Origin: an uncultured Erwinia sp.
Lineage (GTDB): Bacteria > Pseudomonadota > Gammaproteobacteria > Enterobacterales > Enterobacteriaceae
Direction: 5' to 3'
Length of the DNA stretch: 64,000 nucleotides
Assembly (NCBI GenBank): GCA_946221915.1
Contig: CAMIKG010000001.1
Coordinates: forward strand, 296,856-360,855
In this document: positions 31,481 through 41,697 of the stretch, piece after piece
Numbering within the stretch: the first letter of the stretch is position 1
Layout of the letters: each line of letters opens with the position of its first letter
The notes under the pieces: generated by a model
Database searches by the model: none
The model's input: only the letters and a program-made list of their open reading frames with translations
What the model was told of the DNA's origin: nothing
Made by a program: the position numbers and the translations under genes

Positions 31481-33238
31481 TTACTTCCAGTTATTACGTT
31501 TCGCGCGTTGCAGCTTCTCGTAAGCACCCAGCAGCGCCTGATGCGCCGGGAATGCCTGCAGGTCGCTGTCCACGGCTTGCAGACCGTAGAATGGCGCTTC
31601 ACCGCTCAATGCTGCCGATGCCGCTTCCACCGCATCACTGCCGTACATACGCACAAAGGCATTGTGATACTGCACTGGATCGCGACCCTCTTCCTGCGAC
31701 AGCAGCAGCAGGGTTTGCAGGCAACGGTAGTAGTTAGCACGTTCTGGCGTAAAGATGGAGTTGTTGAACTCCATGGTCCACTCGGTCCAGATCAGCGCCT
31801 GTTCCAGATCGCCACCCGCCAGTGCCAGCATCGCTTTCAGCTCACCAATACGCAGCGTGTACCAGCCATTGTCTTTACCGGTAGCGATACCCAGCAGCTC
31901 ACGCACGCGGGTAAAGTCGTCATGACCATCTTCGTCCAGCTGATCCAGCAGGGAGAGATACTGCTCTTTTTCCCACTCACTTGACGGCAGCGACAGCAGG
32001 GTGTCACGCAGGTATGCGCCCATGCTGTTATTGGCCAGCAGCAGATCTTCTGCAGGATAGATATCGGACATGCCCGGCACCAGAATACGACAGGCGTAGA
32101 CATCCAGATGCTGGTAATCGGCGATATACACTTCTTTATCTTCGGCGTTGAAGATGGCCATCAGCGTGGCGAACTCTTCTTCGGTGCTGCCGGCAAATGA
32201 CCAGTCGACAAACGGATAGTCGGCGTCATCTTTGAACAGATCCCAGGAGATCAAACCGCTGGAATCGATAAAGTGGGTTTCCAGGTTAGCGTGTTCTGCC
32301 ACTTCTTCATCGTCGAAGGTCGGTGGAGTAAAGACATCGAGATCTTTCAGGCCGCGGCCCTGCAGTAATTCGGTGACGGTACGCTCCAGCGCCACGCCGA
32401 AATCAGGATGCGCACCGAACGAAGCGAAGCAGGTGCCGTTGGCCGGGTTAAACAGCACCACGCAGATAACCGGGTAGTTACCGCCCAGTGATGCGTCGTA
32501 AGCGAAGATAGGGAAACCTTCTTCTTCCAGACGCGCAATAGCTTCCACCACACCCGGATAGCGGCTGAGTACTTCAGCCGGAATTGCTGGCAGGCTGATG
32601 GATTCGGCGATAATGCGGTTTTTAATGTAGCGCTCAAACACTTCAGACAGGCCCTGAACGCGAGCTTCGTTCGCGGTGTTGCCTGCTGACATGCCGTTCG
32701 ACACATACAGGTTGCCAACGATGTTCATTGGGATGTAAACAGTCTGGCCATCTGACTGGCGGGTAAACGGCAGGCCGCAGATACCGCGCGTGGCGTTGCC
32801 GGATTGCAGATCGATCAGATCGCTGGCGCCCAGTTCGTTTTCCGGATCGTAGAATTTACGCAAACGCGCATCAAGAATCCCTTCCGGCAGGCTGTTGTCG
32901 TCCGGCAGCGGGAACCATTTTTCGTTAGGATAGTGAACGAAATCACCGTTCGCCACGCTGTTGCCCAGCCAGAAATCGGCAAAGAAATAGTTGGTGGAGA
33001 GGCGCTCGAAGTACTCGCCCAGCGCCGATGCCAGCGCCGCTTTTTTACTCGCGCCTTTACCATTGGTAAAGCAAAGTGGGCAATCGCGATCGCGAATATG
33101 CACGGACCAGACATGCGGAACAGGATTCAGCCAGGACGCTTCTTCAATATTGAAGCCGAGATCCTGTAATTTTTGCTGAAAGCGTGCGATGGAGTCTTCC
33201 AGTGCGGCGTCTTTGCCAGGGATAAAAGTTTGAGTCAT
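31481..33238 (-). CDS. ycaO: YcaO-domain protein, ribosomal S12 methylthiotransferase accessory factor
   Basis: This 585-residue protein (586 in E. coli) has the YcaO ATP-binding domain (about 1-400) and a C-terminal helical TPR-like domain. The start MTQTFIPGKDAALEDSI fits E. coli; one in-frame ATG lies three codons upstream. SALGEYFERLSTNYF and NEARVQGLSEVFERYIKNR carry the glutamates that bind Mg-ATP in the family. YcaO enzymes activate peptide amides with ATP; E. coli YcaO has been linked to RimO-dependent modification of ribosomal protein S12. The C-terminus NNWK lacks the Pro-rich PxPxP tail of azoline-forming members. Confidence 0.93.
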   Translation of the reverse strand: MTQTFIPGKDAALEDSIARFQQKLQDLGFNIEEASWLNPVPHVWSVHIRDRDCPLCFTNGKGASKKAALASALGEYFERLSTNYFFADFWLGNSVANGDFVHYPNEKWFPLPDDNSLPEGILDARLRKFYDPENELGASDLIDLQSGNATRGICGLPFTRQSDGQTVYIPMNIVGNLYVSNGMSAGNTANEARVQGLSEVFERYIKNRIIAESISLPAIPAEVLSRYPGVVEAIARLEEEGFPIFAYDASLGGNYPVICVVLFNPANGTCFASFGAHPDFGVALERTVTELLQGRGLKDLDVFTPPTFDDEEVAEHANLETHFIDSSGLISWDLFKDDADYPFVDWSFAGSTEEEFATLMAIFNAEDKEVYIADYQHLDVYACRILVPGMSDIYPAEDLLLANNSMGAYLRDTLLSLPSSEWEKEQYLSLLDQLDEDGHDDFTRVRELLGIATGKDNGWYTLRIGELKAMLALAGGDLEQALIWTEWTMEFNNSIFTPERANYYRCLQTLLLLSQEEGRDPVQYHNAFVRMYGSDAVEAASAALSGEAPFYGLQAVDSDLQAFPAHQALLGAYEKLQRAKRNNWK

Positions 33239-33581
33239 GTGGCCCACTTTTGATTGGTTGTGCGGAAAGCGCGCAATGATACGGGTTTTGCGCCGTAATC
33301 GCTATCCGGGCGTAATAATTTCCTCTGCGTCAGCGCAGGGCCGGAAATTACTTTTCCCGTCTGCGAACCCTGCCATATTTATTATCTTATTGCGTGACAA
33401 ATGCATGAAGCGGGAAGATACCTCACAAAATATCGTGGTTGATTGCAATTGCCCTACAAGCTGTTGCGGCGCGCTGCGGAAAATGGGCCACGCCGCCGGA
33501 GAAATGATTGCAGCAACCCGGAGGCAGTGATAAAACCGATGGCAGACACATAACCAATAGATCTGACAGTGGTGAGGGGAA
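33239..33581. other. ycaO/serC divergent region
   Basis: The 343-base gap must hold promoters for ycaO and serC-aroA; I could not assign them with confidence. A 41-codon frame (33405-33530) encodes a Cys-rich peptide (CNCPTSCCG) but has no ribosome site and is listed as a finding only. A short palindrome CTGCGTCAGCGCAG lies near 33332. Confidence 0.45.
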
Positions 33582-34667
33582 ATGACTCAGGTTTTCAATT
33601 TTAGCTCCGGTCCGGCAATGCTGCCGGCAGAAGTACTGCGTCGTGCAGAACAGGAACTGTGTAACTGGCAGGGTTTGGGCACCTCCGTCATGGAGATCAG
33701 CCATCGCAGTAAAGAGTTTATTAAGGTCGCAGAGGAAGCGGAACAGGATCTGCGAGACCTGCTGAAAATCCCCTCCAATTATAAAGTGTTATTCTGCCAC
33801 GGCGGCGCGCGTGCGCAATTTGCTGCGGTGCCATTAAATCTGCTGGGGCAGGCGAAAACCGCCGATTATGTTGACGGCGGTTACTGGGCGCACAGTGCGA
33901 TTAAAGAAGCGCAGAAATACTGTACGCCAAATGTCATTGATGCCAAAACCACTATTAATAGTCTGGCGGGCATCCTCCCGATGAGTGAATGGACGCTGAA
34001 CGATGAGGCCGCCTATGTTCACTTCTGCCCGAATGAAACCATTGATGGCCTGGCGATCAATGAAGAGCCTGACTTCGGCGACAAAATTGTTGTGGCTGAC
34101 CTCTCTTCCACCATCCTGTCGCGTCCGATCGATGTCAGCCGTTATGGTGTGATCTACGCGGGTGCCCAGAAAAATATCGGCCCTGCGGGTCTGACACTGG
34201 TGATTGTGCGTGAAGATTTGCTGGGTAACGCCCGTCAGGAACTGCCATCTATCCTCGATTACAAAGTGCTGGCGGACAATGATTCCATGTTCAACACCCC
34301 GCCAACCTTCGCATGGTATCTTTCTGGGCTGGTGTTTAAATGGCTGAAAGAACAGGGCGGCGTGGGCGAAATCGACAAACGTAACCAGGCCAAAGCGGAC
34401 CTGCTATACGGTCTGATCGACAAGAGCGACTTCTACCGTAATGGTGTGGCGATCGCCAACCGTTCCCGCATGAACGTACCGTTCCAGTTGAAAGATCCTG
34501 CACTCGATACACTCTTCCTCGAAGAGTCTTTTGCCGCAGGTCTGCATGCGCTGAAAGGTCATCGCGTGGTTGGCGGTATGCGCGCTTCCATCTACAATGC
34601 GATGCCTCTGGAAGGGGTACAGGCCCTGACCAGCTTTATGACGGACTTCGAAAAACGCCACGGCTGA
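33582..34667 (+). CDS. serC: Phosphoserine/phosphohydroxythreonine aminotransferase
   Basis: This 361-residue PLP enzyme serves serine biosynthesis (3-phosphohydroxypyruvate to phosphoserine) and pyridoxal phosphate biosynthesis. The PLP-binding lysine is Lys197 in [12 protein letters not shown], and [16 protein letters not shown] (about 73-88) binds the cofactor phosphate. GAGGGGA precedes the ATG. It forms an operon with aroA, as in other enterics. Confidence 0.97.
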   Translation: MTQVFNFSSGPAMLPAEVLRRAEQELCNWQGLGTSVMEISHRSKEFIKVAEEAEQDLRDLLKIPSNYKVLFCHGGARAQFAAVPLNLLGQAKTADYVDGGYWAHSAIKEAQKYCTPNVIDAKTTINSLAGILPMSEWTLNDEAAYVHFCPNETIDGLAINEEPDFGDKIVVADLSSTILSRPIDVSRYGVIYAGAQKNIGPAGLTLVIVREDLLGNARQELPSILDYKVLADNDSMFNTPPTFAWYLSGLVFKWLKEQGGVGEIDKRNQAKADLLYGLIDKSDFYRNGVAIANRSRMNVPFQLKDPALDTLFLEESFAAGLHALKGHRVVGGMRASIYNAMPLEGVQALTSFMTDFEKRHG

Positions 34668-34740
34668 TAATTTACAGGCGACTTAACCAAGTCAGCTATT
34701 AGGGGAAACATCCCGATGGCGCCGGAGCGGCTTGTCTGCG

Positions 34741-34829
34741 GAGATCCGGGGGATGGTCGCCCCGGGTATCTTGATCTAAAGACGGCTTAGTCACCCATTT
34801 TACTGAAACCTCCCCACCTGGCGAGGTTT
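34741..34829 (+). promoter_or_regulatory. Stem-loops in the serC-aroA spacer
   Basis: The 195-base spacer has one hairpin around GATCCGGGGG/CCCCGGGTATC (about 34741-34771) and a second with arms AACCTC and GAGGTT (about 34806-34829), followed at a distance by ATTGTTTT. These could attenuate transcription or stabilise the serC message; E. coli has an attenuator-like structure in the same place. Confidence 0.45.
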
Positions 34830-34862
34830 CATTGCAATTGTTTTATGGAGAATAGATTTCGC

Positions 34863-36149
34863 ATGCTGGAATCCCTGACGTTACAACCCATCGCCCGCGT
34901 CGACGGCACCGTGAATTTGCCGGGCTCAAAAAGCGTATCGAACCGCGCGCTGTTGCTGGCGGCACTGGCAAATGGCACCACGCGTTTGACCAATCTGCTG
35001 GACAGTGACGATGTGAAACATATGCTGAATGCGCTGAGTGCACTGGGTGTCAGCTACACGCTCTCCACAGACCGCACGCTGTGCGAAGTGGTCGGTAACG
35101 GTGGGCCACTGCATGCGGATAAGGCGCTGGAGCTGTTTCTGGGTAATGCCGGCACCGCTATGCGTCCGCTGGCTGCAGCGCTTTGTCTGGGTAGTAACGA
35201 CGTCGTACTGACCGGTGAACCGCGAATGAAAGAGCGCCCGATTGGTCATCTGATTGACGCCCTGCGTCAGGGTGGCGCGACAGTGGATTACCTGGAGCAA
35301 ACTGATTATCCGCCAGTGCGGATTAAGGGCGGTTTTGTTGGCGGCGAAGTGGCGGTAGATGGCAGCGTGTCGAGCCAGTTCCTGACTGCACTGCTGATGA
35401 CCGCACCGCTGGCGCCGCAGGATACCATCATCGTCATCAAGGGAGAACTGGTCTCCAAACCCTATATCGATATCACCCTGCACCTGATGAAAACCTTTGG
35501 TGTCGAGGTGACGAACGATAACTACCAGCGTTTTGCTATCCGCGGTAACCAGCAATACCAGTCGCCTGGTGATTACCTGGTGGAAGGGGATGCGTCTTCT
35601 GCTTCTTATTTCCTTGCGGCAGCGGCCGTGAAAGGTGGCACTGTACGTGTGACCGGCATTGGCCGTAACAGCGTGCAGGGCGATATTCGCTTTGCTGATG
35701 TACTGGAAAAAATGGGTGCCACCGTGGAGTGGGGCGATGACTACATCGCCTGCAGCCGTGGTGAACTGAACGCCATCGATCTTGATATGAACCATATCCC
35801 GGACGCGGCGATGACTATCGCCACGGCTGCGCTGTTTGCTCAAGGCACCACCGTTATGCGCAACATCTATAACTGGCGCGTTAAAGAGACGGATCGTCTG
35901 GCGGCAATGGCGACCGAACTGCGTAAAGTGGGTGCGGAAGTGGAAGAAGGGCACGATTACATCCGTATCACGCCGCCGGAAACTATTCAGTATGCGGAGA
36001 TCGGCACCTATAACGATCACCGCATGGCGATGTGTTTTTCACTGGTGGCGCTGTCCTCCACGCCGGTCACCATCCTCGATCCGAAATGCACCGCGAAGAC
36101 TTTCCCGGACTACTTCCAGCAACTGGCGCGCATCAGCCAGCTGGCCTAA
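34863..36149 (+). CDS. aroA: 3-phosphoshikimate 1-carboxyvinyltransferase (EPSP synthase)
   Basis: This 428-residue shikimate-pathway enzyme (427 in E. coli) joins PEP and shikimate-3-phosphate. The start [15 protein letters not shown] has one residue more than E. coli; the frame also opens six codons upstream, but TATGGAGAAT is better read as the ribosome site. [12 protein letters not shown] (18-29) binds substrate phosphate, and [16 protein letters not shown] (91-106) is the class I, glyphosate-sensitive motif with Gly97 and Pro102. [13 protein letters not shown] sequence is near the C-terminus. Confidence 0.97.
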   Translation: MLESLTLQPIARVDGTVNLPGSKSVSNRALLLAALANGTTRLTNLLDSDDVKHMLNALSALGVSYTLSTDRTLCEVVGNGGPLHADKALELFLGNAGTAMRPLAAALCLGSNDVVLTGEPRMKERPIGHLIDALRQGGATVDYLEQTDYPPVRIKGGFVGGEVAVDGSVSSQFLTALLMTAPLAPQDTIIVIKGELVSKPYIDITLHLMKTFGVEVTNDNYQRFAIRGNQQYQSPGDYLVEGDASSASYFLAAAAVKGGTVRVTGIGRNSVQGDIRFADVLEKMGATVEWGDDYIACSRGELNAIDLDMNHIPDAAMTIATAALFAQGTTVMRNIYNWRVKETDRLAAMATELRKVGAEVEEGHDYIRITPPETIQYAEIGTYNDHRMAMCFSLVALSSTPVTILDPKCTAKTFPDYFQQLARISQLA

Positions 36150-36156
36150 CATTAAA

Positions 36157-36181
36157 TACCCACCGCACGCTGTGGTGGGTA
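36157..36181 (+). terminator. Possible aroA terminator
   Basis: ACCCACCGC and GTGGTGGGT form a stem eight bases after the aroA stop, followed only by AATTTCT. It is a weak terminator at best. Confidence 0.5.
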
Positions 36182-36330
36182 ATTTCTGCTGGTTTTGTCG
36201 TTGGCATCCCACTGCTTAATTCTGAATCTCCTGTTTATTTTGCCCGGGCTTATGCTTTGGGGTAACTATCGCGGCTATTGCAGCGTATAATGCGCGGCGG
36301 TATTGGTCTGACGAACGACAGGAGAAAGAG

Positions 36331-37020
36331 ATGACGGCAACAGTCCCGGTTATCACCATTGACGGGCCGAGTGGTGCAGGCAAAGGCACGCTTTGTAAAG
36401 CGATGGCTGAAGCACTGCAATGGCACCTGTTGGACTCAGGCGCAATTTATCGCGTACTGGCACTTGCGGCTCTGCATCATCATGTGGATATCGGGTCGGA
36501 AGAGGCGCTGGTGCCGATCGCTGCGCATCTGGATGTGCGCTTTGTGGCCACCAACGGTGAAATGGAAGTGATTCTGGAAGGCGAGGATGTGTCGGCGGAA
36601 ATCCGCACCCAGGAAGTCAGCAACACCGCTTCTAAAGTGGCTGCGTTCCCGCGAGTGCGTGAAGCACTGTTACGTCGTCAGCGCGGATTCCGCGAAGCTC
36701 CCGGTTTAATTGCTGACGGGCGCGACATGGGAACGGTGGTCTTCGTTGATGCACCAGTGAAAATCTTCCTCGATGCCAGCTCGGAAGAGCGTGCGCACCG
36801 CCGTATGCTACAGTTGCAGGAGAAGGGCTTTAGTGTTAACTTTGAGCGCCTTTTATCCGAGATAAAAGAGCGTGACGATCGCGACCGAAATCGGGCGATT
36901 GCTCCGCTGGTGCCGGCGAAAGATGCTCTGGTGCTGGATTCAACCAGCATGACCATTGAGCAAGTGATTGAAAAAGCGCTACAATATGCACGCGAAAAAC
37001 TTGGCCTGCCACACGCGTAA
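36331..37020 (+). CDS. cmk: Cytidylate kinase
   Basis: This 229-residue nucleoside monophosphate kinase (227 in E. coli) phosphorylates CMP and dCMP with ATP. The P-loop GPSGAGKGT is at 12-20. [13 protein letters not shown] (about 129-141) contains the CMP-contacting Arg and Asp, and [14 protein letters not shown] (about 180-193) is the lid region. AGGAGAAAGAG precedes the ATG. It lies upstream of rpsA, as in E. coli. Confidence 0.97.
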   Translation: MTATVPVITIDGPSGAGKGTLCKAMAEALQWHLLDSGAIYRVLALAALHHHVDIGSEEALVPIAAHLDVRFVATNGEMEVILEGEDVSAEIRTQEVSNTASKVAAFPRVREALLRRQRGFREAPGLIADGRDMGTVVFVDAPVKIFLDASSEERAHRRMLQLQEKGFSVNFERLLSEIKERDDRDRNRAIAPLVPAKDALVLDSTSMTIEQVIEKALQYAREKLGLPHA

Positions 37021-37047
37021 CGCGATGAATCTCGCGTAACAGAATTT

Positions 37048-37146
37048 TTTAACCCTGTGATATGGATGTCATGGGGCATGTGAAACAACCCCACCCGTCA
37101 GGATGTCAGGTGGACGTTAAATTGAAGAATCCTGAAGATTATCAAT
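37048..37146 (+). promoter_or_regulatory. rpsA leader, S1 translational operator
   Basis: The leader before rpsA resembles the E. coli rpsA leader: TTTTTTAACCCTGTGAT, then overlapping hairpins built from TGGGG...CCCCA and CCACC...GGTGG, and GGACGTTAAATTGAAGA near the start. The ATG lacks a strong Shine-Dalgarno sequence. In E. coli this folded leader drives efficient initiation and is the target of S1 autorepression; the same is inferred here. Confidence 0.7.
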
Positions 37147-38820
37147 ATGACTGAATCTTTTGCTCAACTCTTTGAAGAGTCCCTGAAAGAAATCGAAACC
37201 CGTCCGGGTTCCATCGTTCGTGGTGTTGTTGTTGCTATCGACAAAGACATCGTTCTGGTTGATGCGGGCCTGAAATCTGAATCTGCAATCCCTGCAGAGC
37301 AGTTCAAAAACGCAGCTGGCGAACTGGAAATCCAGGTGGGCGACGAAGTTGACGTTGCTCTGGATGCAGTAGAAGACGGCTTCGGTGAAACCCTGCTGTC
37401 CCGTGAAAAAGCTAAACGTCATGAAGCTTGGATCACGCTGGAAAAAGCTTACGAAGGTGCTGAAACTGTTACCGGTGTTATCAACGGCAAAGTTAAAGGT
37501 GGCTTCACAGTTGAGCTGAACGGTATTCGTGCGTTCCTGCCAGGCTCCCTGGTAGATGTGCGTCCAGTGCGTGACACTCTGCACCTGGAAGGCAAAGAGC
37601 TTGAATTCAAAGTAATCAAGCTGGACCAGAAACGTAACAACGTGGTTGTTTCACGTCGTGCGGTTATCGAATCCGAAAACAGCGCAGAGCGCGATCAGCT
37701 GCTGGAAAACCTGCAGGAAGGCATGGAAGTTAAAGGTATCGTTAAGAACCTCACTGACTACGGCGCCTTCGTTGATCTGGGCGGCGTTGACGGCCTGCTG
37801 CACATCACTGACATGGCATGGAAACGCGTTAAGCATCCAAGCGAAATCGTCAATGTTGGCGACGAAATCAACGTGAAAGTGCTGAAATTCGACCGCGAGC
37901 GTACCCGTGTATCTCTGGGTCTGAAGCAGCTGGGCGAAGATCCATGGGTGGCTATCGCTAAGCGTTACCCAGAAGGCACCAAGCTGACTGGTCGCGTGAC
38001 CAACCTGACTGACTACGGCTGCTTCGTTGAGATCGAAGAAGGCGTTGAAGGTCTGGTACACGTTTCCGAAATGGACTGGACCAACAAAAACATCCACCCA
38101 TCCAAAGTTGTTAACGTTGGCGATGTAGTGGAAGTGATGGTTCTGGATATCGACGAAGAACGTCGTCGTATCTCCCTGGGTCTGAAGCAGTGCAAATCTA
38201 ACCCATGGCAGCAGTTCGCTGAGACCCACAACAAGGGCGACCGCGTTGAAGGTAAAATCAAGTCTATCACTGACTTCGGTATCTTCATCGGCCTGGACGG
38301 CGGCATCGACGGCCTGGTTCACCTGTCTGACATCTCCTGGAACGCTACCGGAGAAGAAGCAGTTCGTGAATACAAGAAAGGCGACGAAATCGCTGCTGTG
38401 GTTCTGCAGGTTGACGCAGAGCGCGAGCGTATCTCCCTGGGCGTTAAGCAGCTGGCAGAAGATCCGTTCAACAACTACATCTCTCTGAACAAGAAAGGTG
38501 CTATTGTTAACGGTAAAGTGACTGCTGTTGATGCTAAAGGTGCTACAGTTGAATTAGCAGACGGCGTTGAAGGCTACCTGCGTGCTTCTGAAGCTTCACG
38601 TGACCGCGTTGAAGACGCAACTCTGGTTCTGAGTGTTGGCGACGATGTTGAAGCCAAATTCACCGGTGTTGACCGTAAAAACCGCGTTGTTAGCCTGTCT
38701 GTTCGTGCGAAAGACGAAGCTGACGAGAAAGATGCCATCGCTTCTGTTAACACCAAACAGGAAGAAGGTAACTTCTCTAACGCTATGGCAGAAGCATTCA
38801 AAGCTGCTAAAGGCGAGTAA
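37147..38820 (+). CDS. rpsA: 30S ribosomal protein S1
   Basis: This 557-residue protein (E. coli length) has six S1 OB-fold repeats at about 21-87, 105-171, 192-260, 277-347, 364-434 and 451-520. The first two bind the ribosome and S2; the others bind mRNA and unfold leaders. The repeated motifs [20 protein letters not shown] and HISDM-like strands are easy to see. Codon use is strongly biased toward that of highly expressed genes (GTT, GAC, AAA, CTG), unlike comEC downstream. Confidence 0.98.
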   Translation: MTESFAQLFEESLKEIETRPGSIVRGVVVAIDKDIVLVDAGLKSESAIPAEQFKNAAGELEIQVGDEVDVALDAVEDGFGETLLSREKAKRHEAWITLEKAYEGAETVTGVINGKVKGGFTVELNGIRAFLPGSLVDVRPVRDTLHLEGKELEFKVIKLDQKRNNVVVSRRAVIESENSAERDQLLENLQEGMEVKGIVKNLTDYGAFVDLGGVDGLLHITDMAWKRVKHPSEIVNVGDEINVKVLKFDRERTRVSLGLKQLGEDPWVAIAKRYPEGTKLTGRVTNLTDYGCFVEIEEGVEGLVHVSEMDWTNKNIHPSKVVNVGDVVEVMVLDIDEERRRISLGLKQCKSNPWQQFAETHNKGDRVEGKIKSITDFGIFIGLDGGIDGLVHLSDISWNATGEEAVREYKKGDEIAAVVLQVDAERERISLGVKQLAEDPFNNYISLNKKGAIVNGKVTAVDAKGATVELADGVEGYLRASEASRDRVEDATLVLSVGDDVEAKFTGVDRKNRVVSLSVRAKDEADEKDAIASVNTKQEEGNFSNAMAEAFKAAKGE

Positions 38821-38831
38821 TCGACCTGAGC

Positions 38832-38857
38832 ATCCGGGTAGCGCAAGTTACCCGGAT
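38832..38857 (+). terminator. rpsA-ihfB spacer hairpin
   Basis: ATCCGGGTA (38832-38840) and TACCCGGAT (38849-38857) form a perfect 9-bp stem 11 bases after the rpsA stop. It is followed by TCTGTAG with few T residues, so it probably acts as a partial terminator or 3'-end stabiliser before ihfB. Confidence 0.55.
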
Positions 38858-38907
38858 TCTGTAGTAAGCTGTCAAAACCTTTTCCATAAGGATTAACCGG
38901 AGGATTT

Positions 38908-39192
38908 ATGACCAAGTCAGAACTAATTGAAAGACTTGCAGGCCAACAGACTCATATTCCGGCGAAAGTCGTTGAGGATGCGGTTAAAGAGATGCTGGAG
39001 CACATGGCCACGACGCTGGCTGAGGGCGAACGCATCGAAATCCGGGGATTCGGCAGCTTTTCTTTGCACTACCGTGCACCTCGTACTGGCCGTAACCCGA
39101 AAACGGGTGACAAAGTGGAACTGGAAGGTAAATACGTTCCCCACTTCAAACCAGGTAAAGAGCTGCGCGATCGCGCAAACATCTACGGTTAA
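38908..39192 (+). CDS. ihfB: Integration host factor subunit beta
   Basis: This 94-residue protein equals E. coli IHF-beta in length. With IHF-alpha it bends DNA sharply at specific sites in recombination, replication and transcription. [27 protein letters not shown] includes the DNA-contacting beta arms, with the intercalating proline in GRNPKTG. CGGAGGA lies upstream of the ATG. Confidence 0.98.
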   Translation: MTKSELIERLAGQQTHIPAKVVEDAVKEMLEHMATTLAEGERIEIRGFGSFSLHYRAPRTGRNPKTGDKVELEGKYVPHFKPGKELRDRANIYG

Positions 39193-39214
39193 GCAGCCGC
39201 GAAGCGGAAAGCAT

Positions 39215-39245
39215 AAAACGACACTTACGGGTGTCGTTTTTTTTT
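39215..39245 (+). terminator. ihfB terminator
   Basis: AAAACGACAC and GTGTCGTTTT flank a six-base loop and are followed by further T residues. Confidence 0.9.
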
Positions 39246-39403
39246 GCCTGAGGCTGAGAGTTGCGTAACGACGCGCACAATTTTGTCCTTCTTTTGTAAC
39301 GCAGCATTAAGCGCGGAAGCCACCGCGTATCTCTCCTTTTTTATTGCTGCCTGCGTGTTCATTTATTGCCACACTGCCTGCTCTGGTGAACAGGGAGAGG
39401 GTT

Positions 39404-41662
39404 ATGGCAGCCTCAGTGACACAGCTTTCATGGATGATGATTTGCGCAGCGCTGCCGCTCTGCCTGTTGCCTGAACTCCCTGCTGATTCCCTGCTGGCCT
39501 GCCTGGTGATACTGGCGCTTTTTTTGCTGCGAGGGCGCAGGAACCTTTGCAAGGCAGCGGCGGTTACCCTGCTGCTGTTTGTCTGGTGTTGCCTGGCCGG
39601 ACGGCAGGCGCTGGAACAAATAACCGTTTTTACTGCCGCGCCGTTTAAAGCGCGGGTGCAGGTGGAGCAATTGCTGGCTGGCGGAGAGCGGGTGCAGGTC
39701 AGGCTATTGAGTGTGGATCAGCAACCTGTTTTTCCTCCTGTTTCCGCAATCCTGAATTATGACGCGGCGCTTGAGCATGTCTGTGTGGGTCAGCGCTGGC
39801 AAATGACGCTGCGCTTACGGCCTGTGCATTCGCGACTGAATGAGGGCGAGTTTGATCGCCAGCGGCAGGCGCTGGCGAATCACAACCCCTTAACTGGGCG
39901 TATTCTTGCGGCGCAGCCCATACACTCAACCTGCAGCTGGCGGCAAACCGTCATTGATGCCACCCGGCCTTATTATCAGAACCTGCCATGGCAGGCGGTG
40001 ATCAGTGCGCTGGCTTTTGGTGAACGTGGCGATATGCCGGCGGACATCAGCGAACTGTGGCGTGAAACGGGGACGGCACATCTGATGGCGATCTCGGGGA
40101 TGCACATAGGTCTGGCGGCACTGTTCGGCTGGCTGCTGGCGCGTGCCACGCAGTTGTTTTTCCCGGCGCGCTGGATGGGTTATCGCTATCCATTGTTTAT
40201 CAGCCTGCTGGTGGCACTGCTTTATACCTGGCTGGCGGGTGCCAATCCGCCAGCCGTACGCGCTATGCTGGCATTGACGCTGTGGTGTCTGCTGCGTCTG
40301 GCGGGAATATGTTGTAGCGGCTGGCAGGTGTGGGCAATCTGTATCGCGACCATTCTGTTTTTCGACCCGCTGGCGATCCTCTCCGATAGCTTATGGCTGT
40401 CGGCGCTTGCCGTCGCCGCGTTATTGCTCTGGTATCAATGGTTGCCGTTACCGGCCAGTCTGGCGCAGCGAAAACGCTGGTGGTGGCTGCAGCTGTTGCA
40501 TTTGCAAATCGGGATGATGTTGCTGCTGATGCCTGTGCAGGCGCTTATCTTTCACGGGGTCAGTATTAGTGCGCTGCTGGCTAACCTGATCGCTGTACCT
40601 GTGGTGTCACTGGTTTCTGTACCGCTGATTTTGCTGGCGCTGTTAATTCCCGGGGCAGCAAGTGAACCGATATGGTGGCTGGTGGATCGCTCTCTGGCGG
40701 TGGTGATTTCCTGCCTGCAATCGCTGCCTGCGGGCTGGCTGACGCTAAATCAATCTGCGGCCATTGCCAGTCTGGGCTGCTGGCTGGCTCTTGTGGTCTG
40801 GCGTTTTCACTGGTGGCGATCCTCTCCGTTTACAGTGGCTGGCCTGCTGGTCACGCTGTTTTACTGGCGGCAGGCGCAGCCGCAGTCAGAATGGCGTATG
40901 GATATGCTGGATGTCGGTCATGGTCTGGCGGTGGTTATCTCCCGTGGCGGCAAAGCGGTGATTTATGATACCGGCAACCGCTGGCCGGGCGGTGATGCGG
41001 GCAAGCGGGTTATCACTCCCTGGTTGCGCTGGCAGGGGATAGAACCGGAACAGGTGATTATCAGTCACAAGCATCTTGACCATATTGGGGGGCTGGAGAG
41101 TCTGCAGCTGGCATGGCCGCAGCTGAAGGTGCGCAGCGCGCTGAAGGATAAGCCCCATCAGCCTTGCTACAAGGGGGAACGCTGGCAGTGGCAGGGGCTG
41201 CATTTTCAGGTTTTATGGCCATTGCCGGGAAATCAGCATGGGCAGAACAACGACTCCTGTGTGGTGCTGGTGGAGGATGGTCGCTGGCGCGTGCTGCTGA
41301 CTGGCGATCTCGAAGCGCCAGCTGAAAGGGCGTTAGTGGCGCGTTATCAGTCTGCGCTGAAAGCCGATATTGTGCAGGTGCCGCATCACGGCAGTAATAC
41401 GTCATCCACCGCACTGCTACTGCGCAATGTGCAGGGCAGTGCTGCACTGGCCTCGGTGGCGCGCTATAACGCCTGGCGCTTACCCGCAGCACAGGTGATG
41501 CATCGCTATCAGCAGCAAGGCTACCAGTGGCACGATACCGCGCTTTCCGGTCAGTTAAGCGTGCAATTTAGTGCTGAAAAATGGCAACTCAAAGGCTTAA
41601 GGGAACAAATATTGCCCCGTTGGTATCATCAGTGGTTTGGCGTACCCAGGGAATCCAGGTAG
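39404..41662 (+). CDS. ycaI: ComEC/Rec2-family DNA-uptake protein
   Basis: This 752-residue inner-membrane protein (754 in E. coli YcaI) has an N-terminal OB/soluble region, a competence domain with many helices around LMAISGMHIGLAALFGWLLA, and a C-terminal MBL-like domain. The latter has MDMLDVGHGLAVVI, ISHKHLDHIGGL, LTGDLEAPAE and VPHHGSNTSS. The start at 39404 was chosen for the GGAGAGGG site upstream; the frame opens 20 codons earlier. The family moves single-stranded DNA into the cytoplasm during transformation; in enterics it is usually not linked to observed natural competence. Confidence 0.93.
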   Translation: MAASVTQLSWMMICAALPLCLLPELPADSLLACLVILALFLLRGRRNLCKAAAVTLLLFVWCCLAGRQALEQITVFTAAPFKARVQVEQLLAGGERVQVRLLSVDQQPVFPPVSAILNYDAALEHVCVGQRWQMTLRLRPVHSRLNEGEFDRQRQALANHNPLTGRILAAQPIHSTCSWRQTVIDATRPYYQNLPWQAVISALAFGERGDMPADISELWRETGTAHLMAISGMHIGLAALFGWLLARATQLFFPARWMGYRYPLFISLLVALLYTWLAGANPPAVRAMLALTLWCLLRLAGICCSGWQVWAICIATILFFDPLAILSDSLWLSALAVAALLLWYQWLPLPASLAQRKRWWWLQLLHLQIGMMLLLMPVQALIFHGVSISALLANLIAVPVVSLVSVPLILLALLIPGAASEPIWWLVDRSLAVVISCLQSLPAGWLTLNQSAAIASLGCWLALVVWRFHWWRSSPFTVAGLLVTLFYWRQAQPQSEWRMDMLDVGHGLAVVISRGGKAVIYDTGNRWPGGDAGKRVITPWLRWQGIEPEQVIISHKHLDHIGGLESLQLAWPQLKVRSALKDKPHQPCYKGERWQWQGLHFQVLWPLPGNQHGQNNDSCVVLVEDGRWRVLLTGDLEAPAERALVARYQSALKADIVQVPHHGSNTSSTALLLRNVQGSAALASVARYNAWRLPAAQVMHRYQQQGYQWHDTALSGQLSVQFSAEKWQLKGLREQILPRWYHQWFGVPRESR

Positions 41663-41697
41663 AATGAGCGGCTATTTCATCATAAGCTGGTTTAATA

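Noticed and set aside
33239..33581. Riboswitch upstream of serC
   Set aside because: I could not recognise conserved core elements of any known class, and no extended pairing was seen.
34926..36020. 364-codon open frame antisense to aroA
   Set aside because: Shadow frame rich in His, Arg and Gln; aroA on the other strand is unmistakable.
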